Source: Domibacillus robiginosus
GTDB taxonomy: Bacteria > Bacillota > Bacilli > Bacillales > Domibacillaceae
NCBI RefSeq assembly: GCF_000966195.1
Contig: NZ_LAHL01000024.1
Span: 1 to 54,865, forward strand
Length of the DNA: 54,865 nucleotides
Direction of reading: 5' to 3'
Part shown: positions 53,716-54,865 of the stretch, piece by piece
Layout of the letters: every line of letters starts with the position of its first letter
How positions within the stretch are numbered: position 1 is the stretch's first letter
The notes under the pieces: model-generated
The model's database searches: none
What the model saw: the letters and a program-made list of their open reading frames with translations, nothing else
What the model was told of the DNA's origin: nothing
Made by a program: the position numbers and the translations under genes

Positions 53716-54257
53716 TACAAACCGCCTCCTTCACCCAGCATTTTTTTCTCTAAGGCACGAATCTGATCACGAATACCTGCTGCTTCTTCAAATTGCTCAT
53801 TACTTATCATGTCTTGAAGTTTTTCACGCAGTTGATGTACTTCTTTTTGCAAGTGAAGAGCCCCTCCCATACGTGCTGGAATCTTCCCTTGGTGAACAGT
53901 ATTACCACCATGAAGCCGTTTTAAAATAGATAATAATTTTGAATCAAACGACTTGTAACAGTAAGAACAGCCAAACTTGCTGCTTTGTAGAAATTGCTGA
54001 AATGTCATATGGCATTTTTCGCAATGTAGTTCCTTTTCCCGAAAAGAAGGGTTTGCAGAAAAGTGAGGCTCAGGATTAAATAACCCTCCCAGCAAATTAT
54101 TTAATGAAAAAGCCGGGTGGCTGCTAAATAAGTGTTCACCCTTTTCATGAGCGCAATGCTCACATAAATAAACTTCCGTCATTTCTCCATTTACTGTTTT
54201 AGTGAAATGAAGGGCTGCCGGCCGCTCATGACACTCTTGACATATCATTCTGCTCAC
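53715..54257 (-). CDS. mcsA: McsB activator McsA
   Basis: 180 aa. Four CxxC pairs are visible (Cys 6/9, 32/35, 79/82, 97/100), giving two zinc sites that sense metal and thiol stress. A UVR motif occupies about residues 140-175 ([20 protein letters not shown]). McsA activates McsB. The start overlaps the ctsR stop by four bases. Confidence 0.95.
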   Translation of the reverse strand: MSRMICQECHERPAALHFTKTVNGEMTEVYLCEHCAHEKGEHLFSSHPAFSLNNLLGGLFNPEPHFSANPSFREKELHCEKCHMTFQQFLQSSKFGCSYCYKSFDSKLLSILKRLHGGNTVHQGKIPARMGGALHLQKEVHQLREKLQDMISNEQFEEAAGIRDQIRALEKKMLGEGGGL

Positions 54258-54724
54258 CTGCCTTCTACATATTTAAGAGATGCTAAAAATGACTTCATCA
54301 TTCGTGCCCTTAATTCATCTCGTTCAGGCAACTCGGTGTTAATTACAGAACGTTCCATTACACCTATCATTAATTTCGCCTCGCGAGTGGAAATTACCTT
54401 TTCTTCAAGCAAACGATAAACAAAATTTTCTGCGCTCGCTTGTGAAAGCCTTGTACCTGTAAGGGTCATTAATTGATCAAGAAGATCACTTTGCTCATGT
54501 ACAGTCACTTTAATAATGCGAATGTAGCCGCCGCCACCTCTTTTACTTTCAACTATATACCCGCGCTCAATCGTAAAACGCGTATTAATTACATAATTGA
54601 TTTGAGATGGGACACATTGAAATTTGTCAGCAATCTCACTTCGCTTAATTTCGACAATTTCACTTCCATTGCGTTCGAGTACTTGTTTCAAATACTGTTC
54701 AATAATATCAGAAACGTTTCTCAT
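54254..54724 (-). CDS. ctsR: Class III stress repressor CtsR
   Basis: 156 aa from ATG 54724 (MRNVSDIIEQYLKQVLERNG), with AAGGTGGGG upstream. A GTG four codons earlier lies within that site. The winged HTH contains IKRSEIADKFQCVPSQINYV, and the wing loop SKRGGGGYIRI is the glycine-rich thermosensor. The C-terminal part (EREAKLMIGVMER-like, LPERDELRARMMKSFL) dimerises. CtsR represses its own operon and other clp genes until heat or McsB inactivates it. Confidence 0.97.
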   Translation of the reverse strand: MRNVSDIIEQYLKQVLERNGSEIVEIKRSEIADKFQCVPSQINYVINTRFTIERGYIVESKRGGGGYIRIIKVTVHEQSDLLDQLMTLTGTRLSQASAENFVYRLLEEKVISTREAKLMIGVMERSVINTELPERDELRARMMKSFLASLKYVEGR

Positions 54725-54735
54725 GGTTTTCCCCA

Positions 54736-54759
54736 CCTTGACCTTGACTATATTTGACG
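54736..54759 (-). promoter_or_regulatory. CtsR operator
   Basis: Minus strand: CGTCAAA-TAT-AGTCAAG followed immediately by GTCAAGG. The first two heptads match the tandem CtsR box (RGTCAAA NAN RGTCAAA) with two deviations; a third GGTCAA repeat follows without a spacer. It lies between the -10 box and the ctsR start, fit for autorepression. Confidence 0.85.
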
Positions 54760-54762
54760 ATA

Positions 54763-54791
54763 ATTATAAAGGAAAGAAAGCATTCCTTCAA
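54763..54791 (-). promoter_or_regulatory. SigA promoter of the ctsR operon
   Basis: TTGAAG (54786-54791), 17 bases, perfect TATAAT (54763-54768), minus strand. Confidence 0.82.
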
Positions 54792-54810
54792 TTATTTTGC
54801 CTTTAAATAC

Positions 54811-54842
54811 AAAAAAGACAACCTGATTTCTCAAGTTGTCTT
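54811..54842 (-). terminator. Terminator of the upstream rRNA operon
   Basis: Minus strand: AAGACAAC (mismatch) TGA pairs with TCA (mismatch) GTTGTCTT, then TTTT. It directly follows the 5S 3' end. Confidence 0.88.
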
Positions 54843-54845
54843 AAC

Positions 54846-54865
54846 GTGCCAGGCGGCGTCCTGCT
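54846..54865 (-). rRNA. rrf: 5S ribosomal RNA, 3' end only
   Basis: The last 20 bases read on the minus strand as AGCAGGACGCCGCCTGGCAC. The AGGACGCCGCC core is the conserved 3' strand of 5S rRNA in Bacillaceae, closing the terminal helix. A terminator follows. In B. subtilis an rRNA operon likewise precedes ctsR. The rest of the gene is beyond the window. Confidence 0.82.

Overview
The window is a Bacillaceae-type (endospore-forming Firmicutes) chromosomal segment and holds the classic transcription/translation supercluster in reverse orientation. Every gene except the leftmost (pdaB) is on the minus strand, so biological order runs from right to left. Evidence for the group: strong AGGAGG ribosome-binding sites, TTG/GTG starts on core genes, sigH, the CtsR/McsA/McsB/ClpC module, a Cys T-box, an L10-type leader, zinc-type S14 and L33, and the sporulation genes cwlD, kbaA and pdaB. 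I cannot name the species.

Blocks from right to left: (1) 3' end of a 5S rRNA and its terminator (54811-54865). (2) ctsR-mcsA-mcsB-clpC under a SigA promoter with a CtsR box, then radA and yacL. (3) ispD-ispF-gltX, a Cys T-box, then cysE-cysS-mrnC-rlmB-rae1. (4) sigH-rpmG-secE-nusG-rplK-rplA-rplJ-rplL-ybxB-rpoB-rpoC. (5) The str operon rpsL-rpsG-fusA-tuf. (6) The S10/spc/alpha run from rpsJ through rplQ, including secY, adk, map, infA and rpmJ. (7) ecfA1-ecfA2-ecfT-truA-rplM-rpsI. (8) cwlD, salA, kbaA and the convergent pdaB. (9) The promoter and leader of a second rRNA operon that leaves the window at its left edge. The cluster is therefore bracketed by rRNA operons on both sides.

The genes build ribosomes and RNA polymerase (r-proteins, EF-Tu, EF-G, IF-1, RpoA/B/C, NusG, SigH). 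They also export proteins (SecY, SecE), charge and mature RNA (GltX, CysS, RlmB, MrnC, TruA), maintain protein quality (ClpC and McsA/B under CtsR), import vitamins (ECF module) and support sporulation and germination.

No mobile element, CRISPR array or clearly new protein system is visible. The unusual content is of three kinds. First, genes expected from the Bacillus subtilis order are missing: disA (between radA and yacL), ybxF/rplGB (between rpoC and rpsL), gerD (between salA and kbaA) and ybaJ/ybaK (between rpsI and cwlD). Second, PdaB has lost nearly every recognisable deacetylase motif residue. Third, several leaders carry hairpin-plus-U-tract or multibranch structures: before nusG, rpoB, rpsL, ecfA1 and cwlD, in addition to the known L10-type and T-box leaders. 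The last group, especially the ecfA1 leader, the cwlD leader and a duplicated strand in the T-box, is the best place to look for undescribed regulation. All structures were paired by eye and not computed.
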